DNA of 43,971 bases from DATNPH01 sp036703315. Lineage in GTDB: Bacteria; Cyanobacteriota; Cyanobacteriia; Cyanobacteriales; Coleofasciculaceae. Location: the NCBI GenBank assembly GCA_036703315.1, contig DATNPH010000181.1:1-43971 (forward strand), written 5' to 3'. Shown one piece after another: positions 17,681-25,196 of this stretch (the first letter of the stretch is position 1; every line of letters starts with the position of its first letter). The notes below the pieces were generated by a model, which saw only the letters and a list, made by a program, of their open reading frames with translations, was not told where the DNA came from and did no database searches. Both the position numbers and the translations under genes were made by a program.

Positions 17681-17983
17681 CTAAACCCTAGAGTCTGGTG
17701 GACACAGCTGATTTCTGAGTTCTTCGGGGATGTCTTCCCAATGTTCTAGCAAAAAATCCATCAAGGCCAGATGGCGCAGGTCAATCGGCAGTGGAGGACG
17801 ATAGTTTTGTCCGATTCTGAACCAATTACGAACAGTAGAAACCGAGCGATCGCAAATAGAAGCAATGTCCTCTTGGCTAACCTGCCATTTTGAGTAAAAG
17901 ACCTTGGGTGTCATCTCCAGTTGACAGTGAATGTAAAGCTGGAGCAGGTTTTGCTCTCGCTCCCCGAGAGGACGATTATTCAT
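17681..17983 (-). CDS. Small helix-turn-helix protein
   Basis: About 100 residues from the ATG at 17983. The segment KWQVSQEDIASICDRSVSTVRNWFRIG (about residues 33-60) is a good helix-turn-helix with recognition helix SVSTVRNWF, close in style to transposase-type and Xre-type DNA-binding motifs. The C-terminal part, DLRHLALMDFLLEHWEDIPEEL, is helical and acidic and may mediate dimerisation. The start overlaps the end of the upstream gene (stop at 17976) by 8 bases, so translation is probably coupled. The upstream in-frame residues to 18016 are unlikely to be used. I do not recognise a named family. Confidence 0.7.
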   Translation of the reverse strand: MNNRPLGEREQNLLQLYIHCQLEMTPKVFYSKWQVSQEDIASICDRSVSTVRNWFRIGQNYRPPLPIDLRHLALMDFLLEHWEDIPEELRNQLCPPDSRV

Positions 17984-18545
17984 GAGATTTCTCCTGATCA
18001 ACAGGCTCAAGGTCATGCTCCCAAGCTATATCGGCAACGATACGACTGGCACTGGGAGAGTTTTTGTCCAGCCAAATCAGGTAGCACCACGTCCAAGCCC
18101 AGTGATGAGGAGCAAAGCTGTAGAATCTACCGATGGTAATACCCCAGTCTGTCTTGTCATCATCACAAATCCAGCGCAGTTTATCCCCGTACAAGTAGCG
18201 AGGGGTTCCAACGTTAGGGAAGTTGGCAGGTAAATCAAGGGATGGGGGCGGTACGGCTAGGTGAACTAGGCTAGGAGGTATGCTGGCACTGCCAGTACGC
18301 ATGACCTTTAAGTAGTCACCAATCGCTTTGCCGTTGAGGTTCGCACTTAATTGTTGGATCAGCTTGGCAGCTAAGCTTTCGAGTTCCGGTGGTGTTGGAT
18401 TCGTCTGTGCTTTCTCGAACTCATTGCCCCAGTAGGTTTTTAGGCAGGTGAGTAGGTTGGCTATGGCGAAATCCTCTACGGCTTGCTGATATCCCTGCTG
18501 ATACACATCAGGACTACCAGCCTTTTGTCTAACTGGTCTTACCAT
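17976..18545 (-). CDS. Unrecognised 189-residue protein, cotranscribed with the HTH gene
   Basis: No family recognised. The protein is soluble: an N-terminal helical part (YQQGYQQAVEDFAIANLLTCLKTYWGNEF, about residues 16-44), a Pro-rich middle (PPSLVHLAVPPPSLDLP), and a Trp/Tyr-rich C-terminal half (DKTDWGITIGRFYSFAPHHWAWTWCYLIWLD). Such composition suggests a compact accessory or regulatory protein. The ATG at 18545 lies next to a cluster of hairpins. Its stop overlaps the start of the HTH gene by 8 bases. The divergent gene across the hairpin region is a ribbon-helix-helix regulator, so this trio could form one regulatory module of the element. Confidence 0.6.
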   Translation of the reverse strand: MVRPVRQKAGSPDVYQQGYQQAVEDFAIANLLTCLKTYWGNEFEKAQTNPTPPELESLAAKLIQQLSANLNGKAIGDYLKVMRTGSASIPPSLVHLAVPPPSLDLPANFPNVGTPRYLYGDKLRWICDDDKTDWGITIGRFYSFAPHHWAWTWCYLIWLDKNSPSASRIVADIAWEHDLEPVDQEKSHE

Positions 18546-18552
18546 TATTAAA

Positions 18553-18634
18553 GCTCCATCTAGGTTGGAGCCAGAACGGACGTTCGCCCTGCAAAGTTAG
18601 CGTCCGTTTCTGACTTTTACTAGGAAAACCTAGT
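18553..18634. promoter_or_regulatory. Three hairpins in a divergent control region
   Basis: GCTCCA/TGGAGC (18553-18571), AACGGACG/CGTCCGTT (18575-18582, 18601-18608) and ACTAGG-aaaa-CCTAGT (18619-18634) are packed between the leftward 189-residue gene (start 18545) and the rightward ribbon-helix-helix gene (start 18717). They are candidate operators for one of the small DNA-binding proteins on either side. Confidence 0.5.
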
Positions 18635-18716
18635 TATCGCAGGTTATCACAAAACTCGGTACAAAGCAACGAAGTTGTGAGAGGATAGGGTTAACAAGGT
18701 TATCCAGGGAAAAGAC

Positions 18717-19177
18717 ATGCCAAAAGACCCGATGGTAGGTGCCCGTGTCCCACAGGACTACATCAACGAAATAGATGCAATCTGTGAAGCAACCGGGCGA
18801 TCGCGATCGCAAGTAATTCTGGAAGCGATCGAGGTTTATTTAGGTAAGGAGTCAGGCGACTCGGTTGAGTCACAGCTAGCTGCTCTCCAGCAGGAGGTAG
18901 AGGCTTTAAAAAAAACTACACATCATGGGAGAGTTTTAGTAGCGAGCTAACAGCTCGGATGAATGGGCTAGAGGCATATGTTAGGAATAGCCAAATTAAA
19001 TCAATTAGCGAAGATGAGCAGAGCCAGCTAAGGGGTGCCCTACAACAGTTGATTGGTGAAGCGAACGATAAGTTAATCAATCAACAGATGAAGGATGAGA
19101 GCCGTCAGTCATTACAGCAGCAGATAACGGCATGGGAAAGGCTACTGGAGAAGTTGGGAAGGATTAATACTGTGTAG
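18717..19177 (+). CDS. Ribbon-helix-helix protein, full length only with a -1 frameshift
   Basis: The N-terminus is a CopG-like ribbon-helix-helix: PMVGARVPQDYINEIDAICEATGRSRSQVILEAIEVYL (about residues 4-42). In the zero frame it runs into an unlikely tail and stops at 18950 (77 residues). At 18908-18915 there is a run of eight A. A -1 shift there (zero-frame codons TTA AAA AAA) leads straight into a well-formed helical extension, NYTSWESFSSELTARMNGLE and onward to 19177, for a total near 153 residues. The downstream piece could also start alone at ATG 18959 (72 residues). Options are programmed slippage, a decay mutation, or a homopolymer sequencing error. A ribosome site AGGGA precedes the ATG at 18717. 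Confidence 0.65.
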
Positions 19178-19219
19178 TCAACTTTTCGAGTTTAATACCA
19201 GTTAATACCATTAGGTATG

Positions 19220-19335
19220 TGTCTAACCGTTAGACAGATAAGATTACTTGTTACTCTGCTAAGTCCAAGAAAGGATAAGTCGGAGAAAGGGAGCGATCGC
19301 TTTCCTCAGTCATTCTCGTGTCTTACCGTTAGACA
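19220..19335. repeat. Two copies of the TGTCTAAC-GTTAGACA palindrome
   Basis: TGTCTAACCGTTAGACA at 19220-19236 and TGTCTTACCGTTAGACA at 19319-19335 (the second widened by CG on both sides). They follow the ribbon-helix-helix gene and precede the signalling operon. Related copies occur at 32046-32062, 32594-32620 and 34068-34084, all inside the element. Confidence 0.7.
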
Positions 19336-19451
19336 CGGCAAGATAATATCTCCTTACCGAAAACTACATACTGACTAATCTATGCCCAAAACAGGTTGGA
19401 AAACAGGACACTCTACGCCGAAGAGTAGAGACAGCCTGTTCAACAATGTAG

Positions 19452-19510
19452 TTTTCTGAAATAGAGATTGCACAAAAGTGAAATCGTCATTTCCGGTTTC
19501 GGAAATACAG
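19452..19510 (+). promoter_or_regulatory. 22-bp direct-repeat box before the signalling operon
   Basis: Three repeats in exact 22-bp register start at 19452 (TTTTCTGAAATAGAG), 19474 (AAAAGTGAAATCGTC, degenerate) and 19496 (GTTTCGGAAATACAG), in the orientation of the downstream gene. A single reverse copy TTTTCGGTAAGG lies upstream at 19363-19352 on the minus strand. Related boxes precede five other genes in the element. The last repeat ends very close to the start codon of the kinase-like gene. Confidence 0.65.
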
Positions 19511-19522
19511 TGAATAGCAATA

Positions 19523-20374
19523 ATGTTATGCTCTTTGTTAAAAATAAGGATGAATAGTTATAGAGACTGTGTTTTAGACTTTTTAAGTGAGGGTCGCCGT
19601 GCTGGTTTATCATTAATTAACTGGTTCGGGTGTGCTTCTACTTTTTTAAACATGAACTTTCTGAGATTTTTCGTATCTTATTTTAAAACTGAAAAAGCCT
19701 TGCAGTGGTGGTCAAAAAGGCAATCAATGCACCTATTTCAGGAGTCTCACAAAATTAGAGACCAGTTATTGCAAGAATCTTTTATACTTCGTCGTAGCAT
19801 AGAGCGAGATTTAGCAGACAACGCTGAATTACTATCCCAAAACCACCAAGCTTGGTTAAATCAACTTGAGCAGCTCCATCATTCTTTAGAAAAACTGAGC
19901 GATCGCTTAGTTCCTGCTTACACTGAAGACAGCTTACCCATAGCGATTCAATGCTTAATCAATTCGTGGCAAATTCGCAATCCCCCAGTCAAATTCCAGC
20001 TAGATTTACCCACAGGTTTGAGAGAAGAACAGCCAGAGCGTAATTTGCTTATTGTTAAGATTTTAGATGAGCTGCTAAGAATAAATCTAGCGAACAATTC
20101 AAAACAAATATTAATTTATATCGGTTTAAAGCGACTATCTAATGTGGGGGAATTAACAATTCAAGCTACTTATACTGATAACTGCACCATTATCAAACCT
20201 TATAAATCAGAAGAATTAGAATATCTCAGCGAAACCTTCAGAGTTTTAACATCAGGTCAGTGTTTCTATCGTCAAGAAGATTCAAAAATAAGTTGGTACT
20301 TTAGCTGGGAGTTACAAGAGAACCACTTTTGCGGAGACATGGGGAGGCGGGAACGCCAAGAAGGCGAGAATTAA
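19523..20374 (+). CDS. Histidine-kinase-like partner protein (degenerate)
   Basis: This 283-residue protein heads the signalling operon. A coiled-coil helix (about residues 72-135, SHKIRDQLLQESFILRRSIERDL and NQLEQLHHSLEKLSDRL) is followed by an ATPase-like fold. In it ILDELLRINLANNSKQILIYIGL (about residue 187) resembles a kinase N-box with the surrounding helix, but no clear G-boxes (DxGxG) follow and no convincing H-box histidine precedes. It may therefore bind the response regulator or the CHASE2 kinase without being active itself. The start is uncertain: ATG 19523 has no ribosome site, and ATG 19550 has AAGG directly against it. It ends 27 bases before the response regulator gene. Confidence 0.6.
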   Translation: MLCSLLKIRMNSYRDCVLDFLSEGRRAGLSLINWFGCASTFLNMNFLRFFVSYFKTEKALQWWSKRQSMHLFQESHKIRDQLLQESFILRRSIERDLADNAELLSQNHQAWLNQLEQLHHSLEKLSDRLVPAYTEDSLPIAIQCLINSWQIRNPPVKFQLDLPTGLREEQPERNLLIVKILDELLRINLANNSKQILIYIGLKRLSNVGELTIQATYTDNCTIIKPYKSEELEYLSETFRVLTSGQCFYRQEDSKISWYFSWELQENHFCGDMGRRERQEGEN

Positions 20375-20401
20375 GACAGATAGAGATAAGAATATAAGTA
20401 A

Positions 20402-21076
20402 ATGACAAATATTCATTCGTTAAAAGAATTACGGGTTTTAGTCATCGACGACCACGAGTCAGTCTTGGGTGGAACGCTAGACGTACTTAAACGGCAGTAC
20501 CCAGAAGCAGAATTTCTCACCGCTCAAACAGCGCAGGGAGTTTTAAATCAAGTTGAAGAAGCTAACCCTGGCTTGGTTGTGATGGATCTTTCCATTCCAG
20601 AAAAACCTGGAGTATCTGCCAAAGTCGATACAGGTATTCAACTGCTCAAAGCTTTGATGAAAAAGTATACCACCTTGAATATAGTTGTACAAAGCACCTA
20701 TATCAGGGCTTTGGTGCGTATCATACCTGATATTGATGCTCATAAAGGTGGTTTTACTGCCGCTGACAAAAGCCTGTCGAGTAAAAAAATGTTAAACCGC
20801 GTGGACTGGGCATTACAGGGATTAAGTCATACCAAAGACATTAAAGCTTTACAAACAGGATTGGAAGTCAAACCCGAATGGCTCACCGTTTTAACCTTAG
20901 CATTTGGAGAAGGATTGCAAGATAAAGCGATCGCCCAACACATGCGTGTATCAGAACGCATGGTGCGTCACTACTGGAATAAAGTTCAAGACGCTTTAGG
21001 CGTTTATCCAGATGAAGGTAAGAATATCCGCATTCAAACTCAAATACGAGCGAGAGAAGAAGGGTTAATTGATTAA
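20402..21076 (+). CDS. Response regulator with LuxR-type DNA-binding domain
   Basis: A 224-residue two-domain regulator. The receiver domain, about residues 10-145, has the acidic pair in VIDDHES (Asp16/17), the phosphorylation site Asp62 in LVVMDLSIP, a Ser/Thr-type switch (VQSTY) and the conserved Lys in TAADKSL. The output domain, about 158-200, is a NarL/FixJ/LuxR-type helix-turn-helix: WLTVLTLAFGEGLQDKAIAQHMRVSERMVRHYWNKVQDALGV. It sits between a kinase-like gene and a CHASE2 sensor kinase with gaps of 27 and 23 bases, so cotranscription is likely. It is the obvious candidate to bind the 22-bp repeat boxes of the element, though that is inference. Confidence 0.9.
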   Translation: MTNIHSLKELRVLVIDDHESVLGGTLDVLKRQYPEAEFLTAQTAQGVLNQVEEANPGLVVMDLSIPEKPGVSAKVDTGIQLLKALMKKYTTLNIVVQSTYIRALVRIIPDIDAHKGGFTAADKSLSSKKMLNRVDWALQGLSHTKDIKALQTGLEVKPEWLTVLTLAFGEGLQDKAIAQHMRVSERMVRHYWNKVQDALGVYPDEGKNIRIQTQIRAREEGLID

Positions 21077-21099
21077 CTTTTTCATCAAGGAAGAAGCTT

Positions 21100-22977
21100 G
21101 TGCAGTTAGGCATTTGGCAAAAAATAAAACAGGAACTTGCCCTCTTGCGTGTGGGATTAGTGCCAGGAAGTGCCGTGCTTGCCGTGGTGATTCTTGCGAG
21201 AATAGCTGGATTACTTCAACCTTTAGAATGGTTAGCTTTTGATAGTTTTCTGCGAATGCGTCCTCAAGAACCTATTGATGAACGCATTGTCATTATTGGT
21301 ATTAATGAAGCGGATATTAAGAATGTAAGCTATCCCGTTCCTGATGAAGAAATAGCCAATCTGCTGCAAACATTGCAGACTTATAAACCGAGAGTGATTG
21401 GTCTTGATATTTTTAGGAATTTACCAGTAAACCCTGGTCATGAGAAACTTGTAGCTGCCTTTAAGAATAGTAAAAATTTAATAGCTATTGAAAAAGCTCT
21501 ACCTGAAGTAATCCCTCCTCCGCCAACACTACCTCCGGAACAAGTCGGTTTTGCAGATGCGATTGTGGATGATGACAGCCATTTGAGACGCAGTTTACTA
21601 GCAACGCCAACATCTAACGATTACAAGTTTTCTTTGTCCTTACGTTTAGCAGAAACTTATTTATCTCAAGAGGGTATCAAGCTAGAGAATGGGATAAAAG
21701 ACCCAGAGGCAATGAGGTTTGGTGATACTGAACTCCCTCGCTTTTTTCCCAGTTCTGGGGGATATATAGGTGCTGATGCAGGTGGAGTTCAGGTGCTGCT
21801 GAATTTTCGCAGTGGTCTGAACCGTTATCGGATTTTGAGTTTAAATGATATCAAAACAGGGAATTTTAACCCCAAGTGGTTGCGCGATCGCATTGTCATT
21901 ATTGGCATGACCGCACCTAGTATTAAAGATAGCGTGAATACCTCTGCTATTACAGGTATAAAACTGAGACCTGGGTTAGCTTATGGTGTAGAAATCCAGG
22001 CTCATGCTTCTTCTCAGATTATTAATGCTGTACTGGAAAACCGACCCCTTTTGAAAGTTTGGTCGGACGGATGGGAATATTTATGGATTTTGAGTTGGGG
22101 AGTATTAGGAATTCTTCTGGGTCAGGTAACTCAGTCCCCACTTAAGAACTTATTAAGCGTTGGGATTACCACTACGGGGCTAATTGGATTGAGTTATGTC
22201 CTAATAATTTGGGGATGGTGGATACCAGTAGTTCCCACTTTATTAGTTTTAGTTGTCAATGGTGTCGGTTTAACAGCCTTCTATCAATACGACAAAAATT
22301 TGAGAGGGCAAATTCAAGATCGTGAAATTATTATTGAACGCACGTTTGATACCATTCATAATGGCCCGTTGCAAACCTTAGCGAAGCTTTTAAGGGATGC
22401 GAGAGAACAGGAGCTATCCCCAAATCAAATTGTTTCAGAACTCGAACATCTTAACCAAGAGTTGCGGGCTGTTTATGAGTCGATAAAACGAGAAAATTTA
22501 ACTCAAACGGCGAGTCTCTATCTAGGAAAAGGGCTAGAACTTGACTTGCAAACCCCCATTCACGAAATGCTGTACGAAGTTTATAGCCAAACATTAGAGC
22601 GAGACTTGCCATACTTTAAAACGCTCAAGGTTAAAGTCCGCACGTTTGACCCCATCGACCCCCGACACTTGACTCTTGACCAAAAGCGCGGGCTGTGTAG
22701 ATTTTTAGAAGAAGCTTTGTGCAATGTCGGGAAATATGCAGTAGAAGCTACTCGTCTTTCAGTGACTTGTACTCAAAAAGATGGCTGGTACAGCTTAAGT
22801 ATTGCAGATAATGGAGAGCCGAGCAACGCTGAATCTGAAGGGAGAGGAACGCAGCAATCTAAAAATCTCGCTCAACAACTGAAAGGAAAGTTTAGACGAG
22901 AACCAGTTCCTAAAAAAGGAACTATCTGTGAGTTAACTTGGCCTGTACCCAAATTTCGACGAGAACAAGATTATTGA
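21100..22977 (+). CDS. CHASE2-domain sensor histidine kinase
   Basis: A 625-residue membrane sensor. One membrane helix (about residues 20-40) leads into a CHASE2 extracytoplasmic sensing domain, about 45-310 (AFDSFLRMRP, IVIIGINEADIKN, PRVIGLDIFRN, IGADAGGVQVLLNFRS, RDRIVIIGMTAPSIKD). Three more membrane helices follow (about 325-395). The cytoplasmic part has a HisKA_3-like H-box ERTFDTIHNGPLQTLAKLL (His420) and an ATPase domain with N-box EEALCNVGKYA and the G1 motif IADNGEPS. The signal sensed is unknown. It begins with GTG, preceded by AAGGAAG, 23 bases after the response regulator. I expect it to phosphorylate that regulator. Confidence 0.88.
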   Translation: MQLGIWQKIKQELALLRVGLVPGSAVLAVVILARIAGLLQPLEWLAFDSFLRMRPQEPIDERIVIIGINEADIKNVSYPVPDEEIANLLQTLQTYKPRVIGLDIFRNLPVNPGHEKLVAAFKNSKNLIAIEKALPEVIPPPPTLPPEQVGFADAIVDDDSHLRRSLLATPTSNDYKFSLSLRLAETYLSQEGIKLENGIKDPEAMRFGDTELPRFFPSSGGYIGADAGGVQVLLNFRSGLNRYRILSLNDIKTGNFNPKWLRDRIVIIGMTAPSIKDSVNTSAITGIKLRPGLAYGVEIQAHASSQIINAVLENRPLLKVWSDGWEYLWILSWGVLGILLGQVTQSPLKNLLSVGITTTGLIGLSYVLIIWGWWIPVVPTLLVLVVNGVGLTAFYQYDKNLRGQIQDREIIIERTFDTIHNGPLQTLAKLLRDAREQELSPNQIVSELEHLNQELRAVYESIKRENLTQTASLYLGKGLELDLQTPIHEMLYEVYSQTLERDLPYFKTLKVKVRTFDPIDPRHLTLDQKRGLCRFLEEALCNVGKYAVEATRLSVTCTQKDGWYSLSIADNGEPSNAESEGRGTQQSKNLAQQLKGKFRREPVPKKGTICELTWPVPKFRREQDY

Positions 22978-23031
22978 ACTGGTCGGATTCTAAAATCAAG
23001 TTTTCTGTTTGATGCGATATAGTCATACGTG

Positions 23032-23187
23032 TTAACGTGCCTCAAGCCAACTGACTAACTCTTCCTCACGCTGAAAATCGAGCAGCGCTTCTCCTAATTC
23101 TTCTAATTGCTCAACTTTTAGCTGCTGAATTTGAGCTTGTAATTCTGGTTTAACTTCTCCTAACCGTCGCTTTAGCAAACGTTCCAT
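23032..23187 (-). pseudogene. DUF4351 domain remnant
   Basis: A 51-residue frame beginning ATG at 23187. It matches the C-terminal DUF4351 domain usually attached to Rpn/PD-(D/E)XK transposase-family proteins: a basic opening RLLKRRLGEV, then IQQLKVEQLEELGEALLDFQ and the closing LVSWLEA. The large N-terminal nuclease domain is absent, so this is most likely the leftover 3' end of a deleted gene, although a short standalone product cannot be excluded. It lies between the end of the sensor kinase gene and a terminator hairpin. Confidence 0.65.
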
Positions 23188-23198
23188 ATATAGATAAA

Positions 23199-23237
23199 GG
23201 GTTAGTTGGGTTGACCCGAGTGAAACCCAACTAACCC
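23199..23237 (-). terminator. Strong stem-loop after a small exported-protein gene
   Basis: Perfect 14-bp arms GGGTTAGTTGGGTT (23199-23212) and AACCCAACTAACCC (23224-23237) lie 17 bases past the stop (23254) of the leftward exported-protein gene. Similar GTTGGGTT-type palindromes are widespread between cyanobacterial genes; a degenerate relative is seen at about 30572-30600. Confidence 0.7.
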
Positions 23238-23253
23238 AGACTTGAGAATTTGA

Positions 23254-23628
23254 TTAGTCCACAAGTGCAGTCAATTGAACTCGAATGAGTCCTTGCTGTT
23301 TATTAGTTGCCCGCATTACAAGTACCATTTTTCCATCATTAAACTTGACTCGATACTCGAATTTGTTTGCATCCTGGCAATTATCAACACATCGCCATTG
23401 AACTTTCTGGACACGACGAGTGGGCTGCCAATGAATCATATATTGAACCCAGCCCTGACTCTGGGCAGCATTGTATTCCCAATCTTGAGAACCGGCTGCA
23501 CCATTAGCCGAGAGAATAATGTCCTGAGTTTCGATTTCACTTGCTACTGCATGGGTTGAAAATCCGGAGATCATACTAAGAGCGGATACCCCTGCTAAAC
23601 AGGCATGGAAAACAAAATTTGGCTTCAT
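23254..23628 (-). CDS. Small exported protein controlled by a 22-bp box
   Basis: This 124-residue protein has a typical signal peptide (MKPNFVFHACLAGVSALSMISGFSTHAVAS, cleavage near residue 30). The mature domain of about 95 residues contains one Cys pair (WRCVDNCQDA) that may form a disulfide and several short beta-strands ending in RVQLTALVD. I do not recognise a family. A periplasmic or secreted location is likely. It is transcribed leftward from a promoter region that carries four tandem 22-bp repeats, the most of any gene here, and ends at a strong stem-loop, so it forms its own transcription unit. Confidence 0.75.
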   Translation of the reverse strand: MKPNFVFHACLAGVSALSMISGFSTHAVASEIETQDIILSANGAAGSQDWEYNAAQSQGWVQYMIHWQPTRRVQKVQWRCVDNCQDANKFEYRVKFNDGKMVLVMRATNKQQGLIRVQLTALVD

Positions 23629-23705
23629 GTTACTTACTCAGCTAAGTTGACGCTAAGTTATTAAGCTATTAATCAGATTAGTTCTAGCTACAGAACCTGT
23701 CATTA

Positions 23706-23778
23706 CCGAAAACTGCAATCTTAATTTCCTAAAAGTGCAATCTTGATTTCCGAAAAGTGAAATGCCTATGTCCGAATA
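23706..23778 (-). promoter_or_regulatory. Four tandem 22-bp repeats before the 124-residue exported gene
   Basis: On the minus strand the repeats begin at 23778 (TATTCGGACATAGG, degenerate), 23756 (TTTTCGGAAATCAAG), 23734 (TTTTAGGAAATTAAG) and 23712 (TTTTCGGTAATGAC). The spacing is exactly 22 bp each time, two helical turns. The last repeat lies about 77 bases before the start codon. This is the clearest example of the box found before six genes of the element. Confidence 0.8.
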
Positions 23779-23798
23779 CATTCACCGCTACGCACATC

Positions 23799-23935
23799 CT
23801 ATAGCTTAATCGTACAATCGTCACTACCACTTGCCAAAAGATTTCCTTGAGGGTTGAACCTCACTGCGGGGACGCGATCGCTCCTCAAGATATTCTCGGC
23901 TGGTTTCGCCATTGCGGTTACTGTGTTCCATCCAA
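23799..23935 (-). pseudogene. WD40-repeat gene fragment
   Basis: The minus strand reads WNTVTAMAKPAENILRSD, then VPAVRFNPQGNLLASGSDD and CTIKL, then stop. The string VRFNPQGNLLASGSDDCTIKL is a textbook WD40 blade. Only about one blade is left, with no start codon, so this is the decayed 3' end of a larger beta-propeller gene. It also shows that this part of the element has lost genes. Confidence 0.7.
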
Positions 23936-23952
23936 CTAAGAACCGCTATATT

Positions 23953-24201
23953 CTAGAAAGAATTTCTCCAATCCGTACATGTTTTATTTGTAGCAGGGCC
24001 TCCTTCAGAAGACTGATAAGCAACACATCTTCGTTGCTGGTTTGCACAACGCTTGAATAAACCCTTCCCAGTACAGTGTATTCTATACTCAATGGTCTCC
24101 TGTCGTTTGATAGTACCCTGAGCAGAACTTGGGCTAATGGCTGCAGGAGTAGCAGTCAATAACAAGAAAAAAGAAACGGCACGAAGAGTATTTCGTCGCA
24201 T
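23953..24201 (-). CDS. Small Cys-containing exported protein controlled by a 22-bp box
   Basis: About 82 residues from the ATG at 24201 (an upstream ATG at 24219 adds six residues and is less likely because the signal peptide then starts late). The signal peptide is MRRNTLRAVSFFLLLTATPAAISPSSAQG. The mature peptide of about 54 residues has four Cys (IHCTGK, KRCANQ, RRCVAY, KTCTDW), an even number compatible with two disulfides, and is basic. The size and pattern recall small secreted cysteine-stabilised peptides. I do not recognise a family and do not claim an activity. Two 22-bp repeats lie upstream in the same orientation. Confidence 0.7.
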   Translation of the reverse strand: MRRNTLRAVSFFLLLTATPAAISPSSAQGTIKRQETIEYRIHCTGKGLFKRCANQQRRCVAYQSSEGGPATNKTCTDWRNSF

Positions 24202-24300
24202 GAATTGTACAAGCTCCAAACGATTGTTAACGTAGTATGAGGTAAGTCTAAATTGTTACTAAGCTGTTACTCACATTAGCTCTACGCGCATTAACTTGTC

Positions 24301-24333
24301 ACTACCGAAAACTGCAAAGTAGATTTCCGAAAA
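24301..24333 (-). promoter_or_regulatory. 22-bp direct-repeat box before the Cys-containing exported gene
   Basis: On the minus strand TTTTCGGAAATCTAC begins at 24333 and TTTTCGGTAGTGAC at 24311, again 22 bp apart. The last repeat is about 100 bases before the start codon at 24201. Confidence 0.75.
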
Positions 24334-24432
24334 ATTAGTTGGCAAAATAACAAAAATATGCGCTTGTTGTCATTCACTTTGAAACACAAAAGCCACTCAG
24401 TAACGAGAACTCCGTGATCGCCATTCGCTAAA

Positions 24433-25019
24433 CTCATATCTTGCACCAGTCAGGAGAAACCCTTAAACCGCGAATGATAGGTGTAAAAAGTGACACCGAA
24501 TCCCAACGTGTTCTCACTAGTCAAGAGTAGCTAAAATAACTTTATCAATAGTGAGATTACGTAGCGAAGGGACAGGCAAGCACTCAATAGAGGAATTCTG
24601 TTGGATTTGCTTTGACAACCAAAAATATGAGAGAAAAGGGCGTGAAAAGCGGTTTGTCTTATCTACCAAACAACTCAAGGCTAGCACTATTACTTGGTGG
24701 GGGCGACGCCGATGGCAAATCGAAGGTTGGTTTAAAACTGCTAAACATCGTTTTGGCTTACACCGTTTTGGTCAAGGGACTCTCCTTGGCGTTTATCGCT
24801 GGTTAGTACTCTCACTTATCGCTTACATTTTGGCGCATTGGGCTTATTTATCAACTGGCTCTACAGATTTACCTGACTGGGGACAAGCCGCACAACTCGC
24901 ACTCCAATCTATCTTGCCCCAATTGCTGATGTTTCTTTTTTTACTCAACCTTGAATGAATACGTCCTCTTGCACTTAGTCACGGATTATACATTCAAATC
25001 TCCCGGTGCAAGATATGAG
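24433..25019 (+). mobile_element. Truncated insertion sequence with perfect terminal repeats
   Basis: 15-bp perfect inverted ends CTCATATCTTGCACC (24433-24447) and GGTGCAAGATATGAG (25005-25019) bound a 587-bp segment that contains only the 3' third of a transposase gene. The internal deletion removed the N-terminal part and catalytic residues, leaving a non-autonomous copy. Flanking bases do not show an obvious target duplication. Confidence 0.75.
24551..24958 (+). pseudogene. C-terminal fragment of an IS4/IS701-type transposase
   Basis: About 135 residues. The conserved C-terminal stretch WWGRRRWQIEGWFKTAKHRFGLHRFGQGTLLGVYRW includes the YREK-like catalytic Glu region (here R-R-R-W-Q-I-E-G) of DDE transposases of the IS4/IS701 kind, followed by the hydrophobic end LVLSLIAYILAHWAYL. 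The upstream two DDE Asp regions are absent, and the apparent start is only where the frame opens. It is enclosed by the perfect terminal repeats at 24433 and 25005. Not functional by itself; it could still be mobilised in trans if a full copy exists elsewhere. Confidence 0.75.
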
Positions 25020-25023
25020 CTTA

Positions 25024-25055
25024 GGCTCCTCAAAGCGTGCGGGCACGCTTTAGCC
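25024..25055. terminator. GC-rich hairpin before the DUF928-CHAT operon
   Basis: GGCT, then AAAGCGTGC (25032-25040), a two-base loop, GCACGCTTT (25043-25051) and AGCC form a compact stem just outside the insertion-sequence remnant. It may isolate the downstream operon from upstream transcription. Confidence 0.5.
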
Positions 25056-25196
25056 TGTGGGCGGCTGGTGCCAGATGTCAGAGGCAGCTATTAGTCGTCG
25101 TAATTTTCAGCGCGATCTGACTTTTATCTGACTTTTTCCGACTGTCAATCTTTATACACAGCAGCTAGAATGGTGGTCTTCTACTCCTCTAGATAG

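Noticed and set aside
19352..19363. Reverse TTTTCGGTAAGG as a separate regulatory box
   Set aside because: Only one motif is seen with no partner 22 bp away and no gene in that orientation close by; noted only as part of the 19452 region.
25098..25140. ATCTGACTTTT repeats before DUF928 as another 22-bp box
   Set aside because: The spacing is about 11 bp and the TTTTCGG core is absent, so it does not fit the shared box.
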